From Garcia nutans (taxonomy: Eukaryota > Streptophyta > Magnoliopsida > Malpighiales > Euphorbiaceae), in NCBI GenBank assembly GCA_947685225.1, contig CANTUV010000022.1, positions 8,474,501 through 8,538,500 on the forward strand: DNA of 64,000 nt, in the 5' to 3' direction. Shown in pieces: positions 11,142 to 23,872 of this stretch (position 1 is its first letter; each line of letters begins with the position of its first letter). A program made the position numbers and the translations under genes. Under the pieces are notes generated by a model, which had not been told where the DNA came from, searched no databases, and worked only from the letters and a program-made list of their open reading frames with translations.

Positions 11142-11502
11142 CACATAAAATAAAATTTTATCAGAATCTGCAGGAGAGGGTGCAGTTTTTTCAGCAAAAA
11201 CCACACAGAAAAATACATTCACACAGTACTCTTCTCATTAATGGACGCTCACTCTCTGTTTTAACAAAACTCTTTGTAATGCCTATTTTATAACTAAATT
11301 TAATTCATTTTTTCTCATATTTGACATGTACATGTATATACAAGTTGGGTCTTTTATTCGGTTATAACATCTTGAATTCAAATTCTAAATCATATATATA
11401 ACTTTTGCTTGAAAGCTATACCCACATTAAAGTTATTTATGAGGGTGAGATATTATATTTAAATTTCAAATACACATATGCCTTTTGGTTGAAGATTTCT
11501 GT

Positions 11503-11543
<41 letters not shown>

Positions 11544-14500
11544 TATTCTATAGAATTCGAGCAATACAACGATGGTAAGACTCTTCTTATTAAATTTTAA
11601 TATAATTATATGTTATTCTATTATGAATTCAGTAATACCATTTCTAATTAATATTCCATTTTACTTTTACACATAAAAATTAAAAATGATGCTTGGCATC
11701 TTATAAATTTTTTAAAATATTCTTTTACTTCTTATATCAAATTTTATAAACTTTGTTCAACATATGAACATAAATTGCATAAAATTAACAAAGTATAATA
11801 TATGAATAACATTAAATAAGAAAAGAAAGTATATATGTTAAAGTATCATATATATAAATATATGAAAAGAAAGTATATATGTGAAAATAATATATGAATA
11901 ACATTAAATAAAATCAAATTTGACTACTAATATCATGATTTGAATATCATTACGTGAAAGTATCACATATTGCTAATGTAATTGGGTTTTTTTTTAGTTT
12001 TAAAATAAAGTATGATTTCATTCCTAAAATTCGATGTAATTAATTAACTAAATCTTTCTTACTTTTTAAAAAATTAGTTAAATAATCACTCAGTTTCATG
12101 TATTAAAAATTAATTAAAAATAAAATAAAATTCCCTTATTTTTCTTTAAATTTTCCATTTAAACAATAGAAATAAAAACTTAAAAAGAAAATAAAAATAG
12201 AACCAAGGCCTCTCTTTTCATTTAATTTCTTTAAACCCAAATTCAGCTCAGACAAGGAGGAAACGATGATTCCAGATGCAAAATGCAAGAAAACAAATAG
12301 AAGGACAACAACATTAAATAAGAAAAGAAAAACAACAAAATCAGTAGAGTTTCTGTAATGATAATATAAGGCTCTGCAAATTAACATTAATTTTCAGTTA
12401 GGATTTCTCAAATTAACAGACATTCATTAAAACCGTTAAAATAATAATTAAATAAATTGCAAAAAAAAAAATGAAGAGCACGAACAACACCATCTCTAAC
12501 CCAGAAAATTCATGAATCTAAAAGATTTTGCAAATTAAAAGGGATTAATGTTCCAGTTGGAGAGAACGCAATAAACTTAGCCACCTCGCAGCATTCGTCT
12601 TCACGTCCTTATCTTTCTTCCTCATTTGGTTGCTTTGTAGTGTATGTACTCTTTCGAGTATTTTTAGTTCAATTTTTGGCATTTCTTATCATTATTTTTT
12701 TTTTTTTGTATTTAGGGAAAAACCATTTGGCTTTTGTTTCTGAATTTTGTGCGACAATAACAAGTTGAAGAGACTTGCATCATGGTCAAGCCTCATGGCC
12801 TCCAACGTGGCCTTGTAAGCCATTAATGTTATTTTCCATTTGCCCTCTTGCTAATGCTAGCTACAAATGTTTGATTTTCGGTACCTGGGAAACTTGAAGG
12901 ACGCTTAATGTATTTTAGGTTTTAATTTTATTTTCGCCTATTTTAGGTATTACTTCATATCATTGTTACTATTTTTAGTAAATATTACTCCATATCTCTC
13001 TTCTTTATTCTTTTTTTTTTTAAAATATCTTGCCATTTTGATTAATTACGATATGATAATTAGAATTTAAATTTGATAGGTTAATATCTTATTTATTTAA
13101 TATATTTTCAAGAAAAATTTTGAGATAGATCTGGTCCATAATTTCACTCATGTATTAAGTCAATCACAACCACAAAACGTGATTTAAAAAAAATTATTTA
13201 AATTATTATTTTTACATATTATAATTTAAATTATAATTTATAATTAATCTGAATTATAAGTGGGGATATTGATCGAGTCCATATAAAAATTTTTCTATTT
13301 TTAATATACATTTTTTAAAATAGATATTTTTAAAATTAAAAATTGAAAAATAAATATTTTTTGAGTATTTTTTTTTAAATCTCTTATTTTTTTAAATGGA
13401 ATTTAAAATATAAAACAAAATGAAATGATTGGATATAGAATTCCATCATAATTGAGAGATTTAATAACTAAATTGTCATATTAATTTTGTTTTATCATAT
13501 GGGTTGTTTTTGTTCTTTTCTTACAATTTGATTAAAAAGTTAAAAACCAAAGAGCAAAGGAAATTTCATAAGCAAAGGCGAAAGAAAAGAGAAATTTTGG
13601 GTATTTTTTGCGGTTTAATTTGCCTTTCCTTTTAATTGGAACCACGTGGTGCTCTTTCCCAGCCTTTTAATGCACCTTTCTATCCTTGTAATTTTCAATG
13701 TCCACTAGATGGCACTTTCGTTATTTTCCTTTCGTTTATGGGCTTCCTTTTTCGCCTTCTCTTCTCTTCACTTTCTTTTCTTTTCCTTTCCTTTTCTTTT
13801 TCCCCTTTTCAGGTTATCTCTTCTCTCCTCCCCAGATTATTATAACTGAGTATTTTTTTCTATTAATCATTAAATTTTCCACTTTTTAATTTATATGTTA
13901 TTTTTGTCAATTTACATAAATACACATCACACCCAATCCTAACACTGTGCTTATGAACGTGAAAAATAAAATAAAAAGAATTTTTCTCCTTCACTTGTTT
14001 GAGAATTAACAAGGAAAACTAAAGAGAAATTAAATCAGATTATCTGGACAGTTTATGAGTAACATCTCATATCGAATTATTATTCTTTTTATTTGATAAT
14101 TAAACATAAATTAAAATAATATAAAATCAATTAGTTCATATTAATTCTATTTAATTATGCCAGGTTGGGTTTAGATTGAATTAAATTCGCATCAATTTTA
14201 AATTTTAATTCGTTTTCCTTAACCTATTATTTTAACTTTTGAAATTTAAAATAATAAAAAATTATAAAACAAATATATATATATATATATATATGAAATA
14301 GACAAAAAAATATATTAAGAAGGAATAAAAAGAAATTTAACCTATTTCTATTTAAGCTAAAAATATTTAAATGAAAATGAATAAATAATAAAATATTTTA
14401 ATAAATATAAAATATTATTAATATTCTTATGAATAATTCAATTAATAATCCTTTTTAATACTATTATAATTCAACAATGTACAGTTATTTATATTCAATA

Positions 14501-14590
14501 CTTGGGTTGGTTCATATTATAGTGATTTGAAATTTTATTAAATCAAAGAATAAAATCAAATATTTGGTTTACTTAAAATTTTCAAAATAG
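9754..14590. other. AT-rich intergenic DNA with microsatellites
   Basis: The 3' flank of the IDD gene starts here, with a 20-bp unit (TTTATATTTTGGGTTGTTGG) repeated twice near 9837-9876 and no canonical AATAAA close to the stop. (CT)n runs lie at about 11097-11138, and a (CT)n(TA)n run at about 11503-11542. A (TA)n run is at about 14273-14294. ORFs across these runs are low-complexity. The less AT-rich patches at 12540-12900 and 13620-13840 show no recognisable domain. Confidence 0.6.
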
Positions 14591-14858
14591 GATTTTTGAC
14601 AAAAATACATAATTTTAAATTTATCATATTTATAAAATATTTATCGAAATATCAGAATTTATAAAATATTTATTAAAATACCATATTTTTATTAGTTAAA
14701 AAGAGTTTACAAAGAGTTCATCATGAATTTATAATGAGTTTATAAATTTTACACAGTTTATAATGAATTTATTATGAATGTATAATAAAATAACTAAAAT
14801 ATCTCTAATAATAAAGTAAAATTTTTTAAAATATGATAGAGGATATCATTTTCTCTTA
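14591..14858. repeat. Dispersed AT-rich repeat, copy B
   Basis: About 270 bp starting GATTTTTGACAAAAATA and ending GATATCATTTTCTCTTA. It matches copies C and D along the whole length, including TATAATGAGTTTATAAATTT and AAAATAACTAAAATATCTCT. It is non-coding. Length, AT content and copy number fit a MITE-like element, but terminal inverted repeats are weak. Confidence 0.7.
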
Positions 14859-16565
14859 AAAATAAGACCAATCTTATATTTGTAAATCATAATTTTCAGT
14901 TTAATTTATATTTGGTTCGATTAAATTATATTAAAAAAATTTATAATATGTTCGACACACTATTTTTTTTTTCTCCAAGTACCAGAGAAAGTGGATATAA
15001 AGGTTCTTAAATTACATTTATAATCTTATAAATATTTGCTTTATTTGAAAAATAAAAAAAAAGTGATAAAATAGGAGTTGGAAATTTGGAATTATTTATT
15101 GATCAACTTTTGACTTTTCACCTCACTTTTTCATCCAACATCCATACAAGAGAAGATAATATGGCCTTTTGTTTTTTCGAATATTAATTGATTTTGAATC
15201 TATTAATCAAAACAAATGCAATTGTCATTATCTTTTTTTTTTCTTTTTAGTTTTCCATTCTTTTTCCAAATTTTAACTCTTCATTTTTCCAAATTAAAAT
15301 TTGGAAAATAGAAAAACATGTTAAGTGCAATTCTGTATAATAAAAAATATTATTAAATAAAATTTATTATTATTATTATTAAATGTGAATATATTGATAA
15401 TCTTATAATATCATCAATTAATTTTTAATTTAAAAATAAATTTTACATGAAAAATATAAAAAATATGAAAATCATTTTAAAATTATTTGGTAATATTTAA
15501 AAATTATGAAAAAATATATATGAAAGGATAATTATTGAAAAGAAAACTTTAAAAATATAATAGTAGCAAACGATTGCTTCCACATGTATCTAAAGAGATA
15601 ATAGATATTTGACAAAGAAAAAAAAAAGAAGAAATAGCAATAATTCATAGAATAAAGGAAGTGATAGAAAAAATAAAAAATAAAAGCGGCAAGCAAAATT
15701 CAGGGAAAAAAACAAGAATGCATAGAAATAAAGAATAAAAAAAAGGAAATTAAAAGAACAAAAATATAATTTAACCTCTATGCTATAATGATAAGTCCGA
15801 ATTAGCCCTTAAAAATTTTTTTTATAACAAATTATTTTTTTTCCAATTTAATCCAAATAGCATCTTTTTAATTTTTTTTAATAAAATCATTAAAAATGGC
15901 ATGTGGACAATTTAGACTTTGGTTAAACATCAAAAGGCTAATTGAATTTTTTTAAAATATCAATATAATATTTTTTAAATTTATTTATTAATTAATATTT
16001 TAATATCAATAATTTATAACATTAATAAATATTTTTTATCATTTTATGATTTATAATAATTTAATAATCTATAATTTAACATATAATTAAAAATATTAAA
16101 TAATTTTTAATAATTTATATTATAAGAATTTTTATGATGTTTTTAATATAATATTATGAAATTAGTATTAATAAATATTAATAAATAATTATATTATAAA
16201 TATTATAATTAATCATATTAATAATTTTTAATTTTTAATAATTTTTATATTTTTAATAATTTTTATATTTTTAATATTATAAATTATTTATTAATTAATA
16301 ATTTTAATATCAATCATTAATAATATTACAAATTTTTTTATAATTTTATAATTCATTGTATTTTAATATTCTATAATTTAACAGATAATTAAAATTTTAA
16401 TAATTTATATATATAATTTAAAATCATAATTTGCAGTTTTATTTTTTTCAAAAAAAAAATTCAAAAATTATTATTATGTTTTTTAAAAAAAAACTCCAAT
16501 TAGAAAGAAAGAGAATAAAGAATAAATAGTGTATCATATACTCCTATGGTATATTTGACAAATTA
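14859..16565. other. Very AT-rich intergenic DNA
   Basis: Long A/T runs and short ATTAAT-type repeats. No gene, structural RNA or element boundary is visible. Confidence 0.6.
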
Positions 16566-17995
16566 TGTGTGTGTAATTCTAAACTACAAGTGTACGAATT
16601 ATAATAAATAGTAAATTGATGGCAAAGATTGTTCCCACAGAGAAGAAGTTATTTGCCTGACCTAAATTCAAATTAATTATTATTTAAAAATTAATTAATT
16701 AATTTGATATTTAAAAATTCAAAAATAAACTACAAATTTAAATTGAATTATATTAACTATCCACTTAATTACAAAAATTAAAATTAAAATTCTAATTTCA
16801 AATAAATTTAGATTGCCAAGTAGGATTAGGTTTTATTAAAATTATTTCAAATGGGGCAAAAACAAAATTTCAAATTAATTCATATCTTTCTTGAATAAAA
16901 AGTTACCAATTCCTTAAAATTTAATCTTCTTCTTTCTCAAGCAAGAAAATCAATGATTGCTGAAATTTATAGATCATATTCTCATGAACAACAAACTTCA
17001 ATAATCTATCAAGCTCAAAAAAATTAAATTGGTCTCTATAAAATTATTTTATCTCTAAAATAAATTTCTAAAGTTGTTGATTTTTATAATCTAAAATCAT
17101 ACCTAGCTTTTCACTCAATATATGATTTCAATAAAACAAATAATTGGTGGACAATCAATCACAAACATTAAGAAATAAAATCAACAAAACTTTAATTCAA
17201 GAAATAAAAGATTCAATCAATTAATTAATTTAATTCAATATCTATTATCCATAATCCTAAATCTACCTAATTTCACTAAGGAGATTAGTTGTTCATAGCT
17301 AAATTAAAAATAAAAACAACAATAATAAAAAAAATAAATCATAGAATCCATAACTCTAAAATTGAACTTAATAAAATAACAAAAAAAATCAAAGAACTAA
17401 AAATTAAAATTCTAAATCATAATTGAATGTTCTAACTAAATACATGAATCTTGCGGAAATGGTTGAATCCTCCTCTAAGCTCATGCTTCTTCTTCTCTAA
17501 TAGTGGATGAAAGTTTTTTTAGAGAAAGAGGAATGAGATGGAGAAGAAATGCTTCAAGGATGGCTAATGTTGGCTCTCCCAATTTTCCATAAAAAGATGC
17601 TTTTATAGTGTCTTCTCATTTTTTAAAAATACCCCTAGGGTTAAATGGTCTTTTATCACCTCAGTAAAATAAAGTTTGAGCATATCAGTCTAATATGGGT
17701 ATGTTGGATAAGATTAACATGCCCATGTTAAAGAAAACCCCTCTGTTTAGCAAACTCCAAAAAATTGGCAGCTTTAAAATTTTAAACATGGGCATGTTGA
17801 AAATCTAACATGCTCATGTTGAACCCTTCTACTCCAAATTTGCTCATTTCTTAACCAAATTGCTTCCTTTTAGCTATATATGCTCAACAACACTTAACCT
17901 GTCAAGGAAAACATAATCTTTTGCAAAACATCTAAAAATTAATGCAAGATGAACTTGTTTCAAGTATAAAATCAAATAAAAATACAAGTTCATCA
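16566..17995 (-). mobile_element. 3' LTR of a minus-strand Athila-type Ty3/gypsy element
   Basis: On the minus strand the LTR begins TGATGAACTTG at 17995, directly after a polypurine tract, and ends TTACACACACA at 16566 (1430 bp, TG...CA). A TATA box, CTATAAAAGC, lies at about 17600-17609. No primer-binding site follows the 16566 end, as expected for a 3' LTR. Three copies of a 14-bp near-palindrome, AACATGCCCATGTT or variants, sit at 17716-17729, 17785-17798 and 17807-17820. Boundaries rest on motif positions because the second LTR is not visible. Confidence 0.7.
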
Positions 17996-18011
17996 ACTCC
18001 CCTAAACTTAA
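17996..18011 (-). other. Polypurine tract of the Athila-type element
   Basis: The minus strand reads AGTTTAGGGGAGT immediately before the TGATGAAC LTR start. This is the position and composition of the plus-strand primer in Ty3/gypsy elements. Confidence 0.65.
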
Positions 18012-19431
18012 AATATTGTTTGTCCTCAAGCAATGTGCTGTACTCAAATTTAAGAAAATGTGAACTTTTTTCTCAGATTTTTAGTTCAAAAAGAAATTTC
18101 ATCATGTGCAAACAACATCCATTCATTAATTCAGTCAGTCATACATCTCATACTACAAAATTTTCTTCAATAGTATACAAAACTCACAAGCTAAAGTAGT
18201 TGCACTTCAGATAAACATATAATCCCGCCTCTCACCAATAATACCTAGTTCTTAAAGAATAGTGCATGTCTCATATGCATGCTTATAAAGTATTCTCAAT
18301 TAATTTGTCTTGCTAATTATAGAAGAATCATTAGATCTTTAAAAGCTTATAATGTGGCTAAACGGGTTTTGACTAATGAGAAGCTAAAAATTTTCAACCG
18401 AAATAAGCTTCTTAAGGATTTCAAATATTTAACTTGAGTGATTCTTCAATTTACTAAAGATTTGTTGTACTATTTATCTTCTATTTTGCTAATCCTCTAA
18501 AACTTTGAATTTAATTTGAGTTGGAGTATAAAGATATTATTTTAGATTTTTTCCCAAACTCAGACATTTACTACTATTGGAGAATTTCACTTAAATCCAG
18601 CTTCAATAAAAAAATTCAACACATATATCACTCTTCCACAATTGTATAACTAATGATCATCTAAAAGTTCACATATGATAGGGTGGAATTTTAAGGCTTC
18701 ATATATCAAAGAAATGCAAGCCAAAATAAAATTTAAGCTCAAAGGGGGTAAACTAGTGAAAATTTTTAAAATTAGGTGGATATATGGATTGAGCTAGCCA
18801 AAAATGCCTAAATCATATTCTCATATCCTCGGTAAGAGTCTTATTTTGCCTCAAAGATAATTCTAAGCATGTTCTAGGCTTAGGTAAAAATTTAAATTTT
18901 GTAACAAGATTAAAGGAGCATGAGCCCTCTCTAAGTAAGCATACACCCCTAAAATCATGAATTCAGTATAATAAAGGAGAAAAATATAATATAAGATATA
19001 CTCCCTTCATCCTCAAAGTCTATCAGTCAAAATGCACAAAGAAATTTACACCATTTAGATAAAATATATCATCACTGAAAATAATTCATAATAAAATCAA
19101 ACCTAACACAAAGCATTTCAACACAAACAATCTCATATCAAATCATCTCAAAAAATTTTAAAAGCAATAAAATCTATCATAATAGTCTAAAATCCAGCAT
19201 CTAAACCAAAATAAAATGAACAATCATCATCCAAATAAAAGATAAAGCAACGAAAAATTAAAATTGTTCTAAAACAACTAGAAATTAAAAAGAAATAAAA
19301 GCAATGTTTAAAAAGAAGACTTCACTGAATGAATTTCCTCCAAGCTCAAAATAGACATTGTTCCCAATGTCTGTGGAAAAATCACCGATATGCATGTTGA
19401 TCTGGAGGAGGCGAAATACGCCTCAGGCTGG
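18012..19431 (-). mobile_element. Non-coding internal region of the Athila-type element
   Basis: About 1.4 kb between the remnant ORF and the polypurine tract with no usable frame. A long untranslated stretch ahead of the 3' LTR is typical of Athila-group elements. Confidence 0.55.
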
Positions 19432-19970
19432 CTAACTCATCGAAGATGTACTCAATGTAGAGATCAATTTGAGATAGGTGTTGATTGGTTGCAGTGTCCA
19501 AATCAATGAGGTAATCACTAAGCTTTTTAGTTTCTTGTTTATGTTAATTTCCAAAGTATCTATCCAAGCTAGCAATTGTTGCACAATAAATTGGTTAGAA
19601 GAGCTAGATGGTATACCACAAGGAGAAGTATGAGGAATTGGTTCAAAAAGATTATCAGGTGATTCCTCCCTTGGTACTTCTCTTGCTTGTTCTGAGTCTT
19701 TATATTTAATCACTTACTTATACCTATGTACCTCAACCATATGCATTATAACTAAGCTATCCATATCTATTTTCATGGACTCTGACACAGGTTGTAATGC
19801 AAAAATGCCTATTCCAATATGTTTAGCAATTTGAGTTATATAGCCTCCAACACAAATAACACCCTTTATATACTTAAGCACCATGTGCAGCTTCCTAGCA
19901 AACCAAACTCCAACATTATAGCACCTCCTTGTCATCATACAATATGCACCACAACTCATTGCCATTTAAC
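19432..19970 (-). pseudogene. Athila-type ORF remnant between pol and the 3' LTR
   Basis: Two short minus-strand frames. 19965-19714 carries VGGYITQIAKHIGIGI, a pattern I associate with plant Athila/transposon protein domains. 19713-19432 carries LLAWIDTLEININKK. There is no intact start-to-stop protein. The position downstream of pol suggests the env-like or accessory ORF, but family assignment is by motif memory only. A database profile search would decide it. Confidence 0.5.
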
Positions 19971-20189
19971 TCTCCGGTACTATTACCTCGACCAAAAAGT
20001 GAATGGGCCAAAACCTGATGAATTTAACGATATACTATATTAGGTAATTTAAAAAGCTTTAGTTTTGCTATAGTCATATTTAGAGGTACCTCCTAATTTC
20101 TTCCAAGCTTTTTATTCTTTATAATTAGAATCTTTTTCCAGAGGCCTACAACGTACCTCTAAACCAAATGCATCATTTAATTGGGAAAT

Positions 20190-21115
20190 GGTAGGGGTGT
20201 CAAACCGTGTTAATGGGTTGTGCTCGTGTTGGGTTAATAGACACTGGTGACATGATTAGACTCAACACGAACACGGCCTATTTATTAATCTTGTTAGAAT
20301 ATCTTAATACTAACACGACACAAAATTTTAATGGGTAACAAGACACGACACGCTTGACATATTTATCTTATATGGGTCAGATAATATGACATGACCCATT
20401 TAACCCATTCAACCCGTATAACCCACTTAACTCATATTAACTGTATAACCCACCTATTAAAAATACACATAAATACATAAAAATCTAATAAATGTTCATA
20501 TTAGAAATACACATAAAAATCATATAAAAAAATCTCAAATAAAACCATCTAAAATATTCCAAATAAAAACAAATGCATAGAATCACTAATTAAATATCAT
20601 CTAAATTATGGAATTAGATGATAAAAGACCAGTAACATCTTTATCCGATTCAGAAGCTTTAAGTTAAGCTCCGTAATATTTTTTGTAAGTTCTTTAAGTT
20701 TCAATTTCTTTGTATTTATAAAATAAATAGAAAAGAGTTAATTAGTTAAATTTAAGAATAAAAATTATTTCAAATCTTAAGATTAGATATACCTTGATCT
20801 CCAAATATCCAATATGGTGAGGATCATATTGATTTTGCAAGAGAGTGAATAAGGAGACGTCTAATGAGCAATGCACAAGAGAGAGAGAGAGAGAGAGAGA
20901 ATGGTGAGGGTAGAGAAGAAATGAACATGGGGTTAATAGTTTTAAGTTATTAAAATGACATAGTTTTAAGTTTATCAAAATTATGTCGTTTTGATTAAAC
21001 GGGTTGTAGCGGGTTTACATGTTGACCCGCTACATGACCCATTTTAAACCATGTCATAAATGGGTCAATTCATTTCTGATTCGAATCCGCTAAGGGTCAA
21101 CTCTAACCCATTAAA
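20190..21115. mobile_element. Non-autonomous repeat inserted in the Athila-type element (hAT-like)
   Basis: Starts near TAGGGGTGTCAAACCGTG and is dense in variants of GGGTCAA, AACCCATT and ACACGACA. Its right part holds GTTGACCCGCTACATGACCC. Such elements rich in hormone-response-like words are common in plants and often belong to hAT. The right terminus does not mirror the left one, so it is degenerate. It contains a (GA)n run at 20878-20900 and lies where the rest of reverse transcriptase, RNase H and integrase would be. Confidence 0.5.
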
Positions 21116-21208
21116 GGTTATCTTAATCTTCTTGAGCTATAGGTATCTAAAAATACCCTGAATATCCATTTAATAAAAAAAAAGAATTGCCAACTAACGC
21201 TCCAACAT

Positions 21209-21790
21209 TTAAATAATAAAAGGTAATGGAAAATAATCCTTACGAGTTGCCTTGTTTAATTTTCTATAATCTATACATACTAGCCAACCTGTAATTGTCC
21301 TAGATGGGATCAACTCATCTTTCTCATTTTTCACAACAGTCATCCATCCTTTCTTTGGTACCACATATACCAAACTCACCCAAGGGCTATCTGAAATTGG
21401 GTAAATAATTCTTTCATCTAGAAGTTTAGTAATCTTTGCCTTAACCACCTCATTCATGTTAGGATTTAACCTTCTTTGTGCATCAAAAACATGTTTACAA
21501 TAATCCTCCATCAAAATTCTATGCATATACAAAGATGGGCTAATACAGTTGATATCAAAAATAGTCCAACTAATAGACTTCTTAAACTGCCTAATCACAC
21601 CTAATATTTATTCTAATTGATGCTCAAATAAATGAGAATTTATAATTATTGGTAGGCTATCATTATGTCCTAAAAAGGCATATTTCAAATAGAAAGGCTT
21701 TTCAACTCAAGTATTTGGGATTTCTCAATTGAAGGAGGAGATAAAAGTGTAGACTTTCCTATCTCTTGAAATCCCCTAAAAACTCAAGTA
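21209..21790 (-). pseudogene. Athila-type pol remnant: N-terminal reverse transcriptase
   Basis: The minus-strand frame 21598-21209 reads through the start of a Ty3/gypsy reverse transcriptase: AQRRLNPNM, then KLLDERIIYPISDSPWVS, VVPKKG, GWLVCIDYRKLN and ATRKDYFPLPF. The RRLNP and TVVKNEKDELIP segments are characteristic of Athila rather than chromoviruses. Upstream (21790-21600) weaker similarity continues (PPSIEKSQILELKSL) across several stops and frame changes. The catalytic YxDD region and everything after it are missing. Confidence 0.85.
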
Positions 21791-23872
21791 TTTAGCTTTA
21801 TGCCTTTAATTATTTAATAATTTCGTTAAAAAAAGAATAAATTGATATAAATTTGAAAAAAAAAAGTATCCATTTAGTCTAAAAAAAATTTTAAAAGTCA
21901 ATCTAATTTTCTCAATATAATGCAGAGGTTAAATTTAACTTTTGTTCAAATTGAAATAGTTTATTATTGGTTCTAGAGATCCAATACTATGGCACGGTAG
22001 TTGGATTTTCGTGTTTTCCATTTGATTTGGTTTTCAAACAAAATATATTACAGTGAAAGACTGAAAATTATCTAAACTAATTTTTCATAGTCCACTTTTT
22101 TTAAGGAATTTTTTCATAGTTTAATTATAAATAAGAAAAGTTAAAAAAAAAACTCTTTAATTTTTTATTTAAAAATTTTTATGACTAAATATCGACTTTG
22201 ATTGCGAGTTAGTCTGAAAAGTATAATATATATATATATACACTAGCTTACGCGTTGCAGCGATATTTATTTATTTATTTAAATATTTTTATTTTAATTA
22301 ATAATAAAAATTAAAATTTTTAAAAATTATGATATATTGCAAGATGAGAGTGAAATATATAATATAATACGTTATATATAATATATATTTTATATTATAT
22401 TACTCACTTATATATTATACTTAATACAATAAAATATATAAAATAAAAATAATATTTAAAAGGGAATTCAAAATTTTGTGTTCTTTTGTATGAGGAAAAA
22501 AAATTAATACTGGACAAATAATAGATGAATTTGATGAATTAAACATTGTATTACATAATTTCAAAGAATAGTTTAAGCTTTCTATCTATTATTTTTCATA
22601 ACGTTTTTTAGAGGAACATTCTCATTAATATTTAAATTAAATATTAATATGACTAAAGAGTATTTTAAAAAAGGGAGATTATAGCCTCCTTGCTCCCATT
22701 GTCGACACTATGGATTTTTCTGATTTTGACATTTATTAAATATGTTCATAAACCTCTTAATATTTACTAAATATACATTTTTAAAGAAAAAAGAAGATTG
22801 AAATTACTCCTTTCAAAAAAAAAAGAGAAGATTAAAATTACAATATAGATAATAAAATTTTATAAAATTTCTCTATATTAATAATTTTAATTTCACATTT
22901 TTTGTCAAATTATCAATTTTATTATTTTAATAATATGATTGTTAAAAAAAATGCAAATCACCCTTTAATTTTATTTATTGATATAATTATATTTTTATTC
23001 ACATATCAATCTATAATACTTCATTTGTCGTAAATAAAAGTTTATAGTATTTTAAAAAAAACATAAATAAAAATACTGAGAGTCAACTCATTATTTTTTT
23101 TATAATGTCAAAATAAATAATAAAAATTTACAATTATATTTTACATCAAAGATAAAAAAAAAATTATTTTAATAAAAAAATAAAAAATTTATTGCTCAAA
23201 TTTGACACTAATTATGTACAAGGTGGGTAATGTGTACCAAATTCAAGAGAAAAGATAGTATCAGATGTCAAGTCTTGAAAAAAAAAAAAACTTAATTACC
23301 GATGATAGCCTTATACGACGTGGTTTTCAGTACGGGCTCACAAAAAATAAAGACCTATATATTTTGAATCCATCCACAGTCAGTGGCCTCCACTCGGCAA
23401 GCCAAAAGACAAAAAAAAAATCATTTGCATGTTAAAAAAAGCAGGGGTATCACCGACATTTTGAAAAAAGACCAATTCACCCACTGTCAGTGGGTCCCAT
23501 TAAGGAATTAAAAGACCAAAAACCCTTTATATAATCGTTTTACATTTTCAAAAAATAAGGGTAAGACCGAAATTTTAAAAAAGTCAAAATCAACTTTAAA
23601 GTTACTGTTCTTAAAATATAAGCTCTTTATTGTTACGTTAAATATGCATATACCTATATAAAAGTAGATATTAAAATTAAGCAATACAATGGTTTAGTAT
23701 GAGAATTCGAATGGCAAGATTAAATTATATAATTAACTCATATGTGGAATTGTAGACCTAATAATGTGAGCTGAATCATTCTCAATTGAGCTATGACAAT
23801 ATCAAAATCCAGCCTGATAAGATCCATGCATACTCCTAATTTTCTTTCCTTATTTTTCATTATATATATATA
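21791..23872. other. AT-rich intergenic DNA
   Basis: A short (TA)n run sits near 22226-22241. The stretch 23290-23600 is slightly more GC-rich and contains two CAGTGGNCTCCAC/CAGTGGGTCCCA-like words, but no ORF or splice pattern. I see no gene. Confidence 0.55.

Noticed and set aside
10921..11293. Two Ser/Leu-rich ORFs
   Set aside because: They are translations of a (CT)n microsatellite with no domain or splice structure.
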